Assembly: GCA_035578155.1 (NCBI GenBank)
Contig: JAPWDM010000004.1
Span: 38,450,803 to 38,514,802 of the forward strand
Direction of reading: 5' to 3'
Source of the DNA: Brachynemurus nebulosus
Taxonomy: Eukaryota; Arthropoda; Insecta; Neuroptera; Myrmeleontidae
Length of the DNA: 64,000 nt
Within the stretch, counting starts at the first letter, position 1. Every line of letters starts with the position of its first letter. The notes below the pieces were generated by a model. The model saw only the letters and a program-made list of their open reading frames with translations. It did no database searches and was not told where the DNA came from. This document shows positions 62,996 to 64,000 of the stretch, piece after piece. Both the position numbers and the translations under genes were made by a program.

Positions 62996-63048
62996 GCAAG
63001 GGAAATAACTCTTATCCTTTTGAGAGATGACGCGACTGTTAATTCCGC
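62634..63048. repeat. Three related repeat units around a (TA)n core
   Basis: A (TA)n tract of about 220 bp (62774-62991, with G/C interruptions) is flanked by inverted arms. Left, CGCGTCACCGCTCAAAAGG and AACAGTCGCG; right, CCTTTTGAGAGATGACGCG and CGACTGTTAATTCCG. A third unit at 62634-62680 (ACAGGGTGTAAAACAAATAA, then CCTTTTGTGGGGTGAC) points the same way as the right arm. ACAGGGTG/AGGGTGCA starts abut the TA. Confidence 0.85.
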
Positions 63049-63856
63049 GGCTGTAATTTCATTCGTGATTTCCATCAAAGCTCTGGTACTGTAGGAGAGT
63101 CAGTGGTTAAGTACACCATTTAGGCAAAATTAGACTATCAGCCTATAGACACTTGATAACCTAGTCTTTTTATTGGACTCTGGCGATGTAACGGAAAACT
63201 CTTCCTAAGAACTGTGTAAATGGTCTGATGTTTTTTGATGAATCATATTTTGTTTTAAATAATATTACATTTGCCGAAATAGTTATAAAATTTATCACTT
63301 TGGATTGTTCTGTTAGCAACTTGATGAATAGAAAACATTGCCAGTGCGTAGTTTTTTTTTTTTTTTTTTATAAAAAATATGGTTAAACTTCGTATACATC
63401 AAAATGTTGGAACTGTTACTTTGAACGTTTAGAGATGATTCAACCTCGCCGATCGGGCTTGCTAGAACTGCGTTTTCAAAGTTTCGAGCAAGTAACCAAA
63501 AGATCCTGTTCTCTCAATTGAACAATACTGTTGAGATGACCATGGCAAATTGATGATCATTGGCTCTTGCTCTGGTAGCTGCTAGTTAGTGGTAAAAACA
63601 TTATGTTTTTGTACCGTACTGTATTGATGTTAACATTTGTATTGATACATATAGGTTTAGAATCTCTGGTATGAGTATATTCACGTTAACACTTTCTACA
63701 GTACTTACTATATGTAGTATGAAAATGTACAGAGTTACAGACCTAACGGAATTTATTCTGTTTCAGTTGCTTTAACGTTTCGTCTTATAGGATAAATGAA
63801 AATGCATTTACTCTTACAAATGTACCCATATATGTATATGTAACTGAATATCTGGG
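63049..63856. other. No gene seen
   Basis: AT-rich, with a T-run near 63352-63369. Confidence 0.4.
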
Positions 63857-63858
63857 TA

Positions 63859-64000
63859 CCATCAGTTGGGACGAATCTAGACAGTAGGGGCGAATCTAGA
63901 CAAAGCTGCCTCTCGATATTTCTTCGTCAGTGTTATGACCGCACGAGGTCACAGATCAATCTATGCTACTGAACTTTGTCAGTTATGAATTAGTCATCAA
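63859..64000 (+). mobile_element. pogo-like element, second copy, cut by window end
   Basis: After TA at 63857-63858 the sequence starts CCATCAGTTGGGACGAATC and matches the reverse complement of the right end of the 16295-17525 element through its first 142 bases, including TTCTTCGTCAGTGTTATGAC. Two tandem GGG(G/A)CGAATCTAGACA motifs are clear. The rest lies outside the window. Confidence 0.88.

Overview
This window is AT-rich, repeat-dense intergenic DNA from an animal nuclear genome, most likely an insect or another arthropod. I infer this from the mix of mobile elements: a Jockey-clade LINE, PIF/Harbinger, hAT, pogo-like, piggyBac-like and Helitron elements, tRNA-derived SINEs, foldback MITEs, and about a dozen long (TA)n microsatellites. 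I see no bacterial gene organisation, operon, CRISPR array, integrated virus or complete host gene. I cannot name the species.

Layout. 1-8.6 kb: a degenerate 31-bp minisatellite, two foldback elements, a SINE, dispersed repeats and one candidate exon. 8.6-11.3 kb: a TIR element of unknown superfamily holding the start of a gene. 12.8-14.9 kb: a 120-bp satellite-like array. 16.3-17.5 kb: a pogo-like element whose psq helix-turn-helix is split by a hAT MITE. 19.3-20.3 kb: a TA-flanked TIR element. 20.4-24.4 kb: a nearly complete but dead Jockey-type LINE on the minus strand. 26.6-27.9 and 48.4-49.5 kb: two more TA-flanked TIR elements. 29.2-29.7 kb: a hAT MITE made of CAAGAC-type repeats with a perfect 8-bp target duplication. 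31-42 kb: three copies of a MITE sitting in (TA)n tracts, a 3.2-kb element with ~155-bp inverted ends carrying two tandem Helitrons, and an isolated THAP-domain first exon. 46.6-47.3 kb: a short Harbinger derivative with a MADF fragment and perfect TAA duplications. 52.4-58.2 kb: a 5.85-kb PIF/Harbinger element. 58.7-59.4 kb: a second SINE copy and a tRNA-Thr-like gene. 62.6-63.0 kb: inverted repeats around a (TA)n core. The window ends inside a second copy of the pogo-like element.

How the genes relate. The only real gene set is the convergent pair inside the 52-58 kb Harbinger: a Myb/SANT-like DNA-binding protein on the plus strand and a DDE transposase on the minus strand. In this superfamily the two products act together, the Myb-like protein binding DNA and guiding the transposase. 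Here the transposase keeps its catalytic residues, but the Myb-like ORF has an in-frame TAG. Its intron carries a MITE and the region beyond the transposase carries a piggyBac-like element. Host coding evidence is limited to four short candidate exons (about 7.9, 25.4, 30.2 and 40.6 kb), each unconfirmed.
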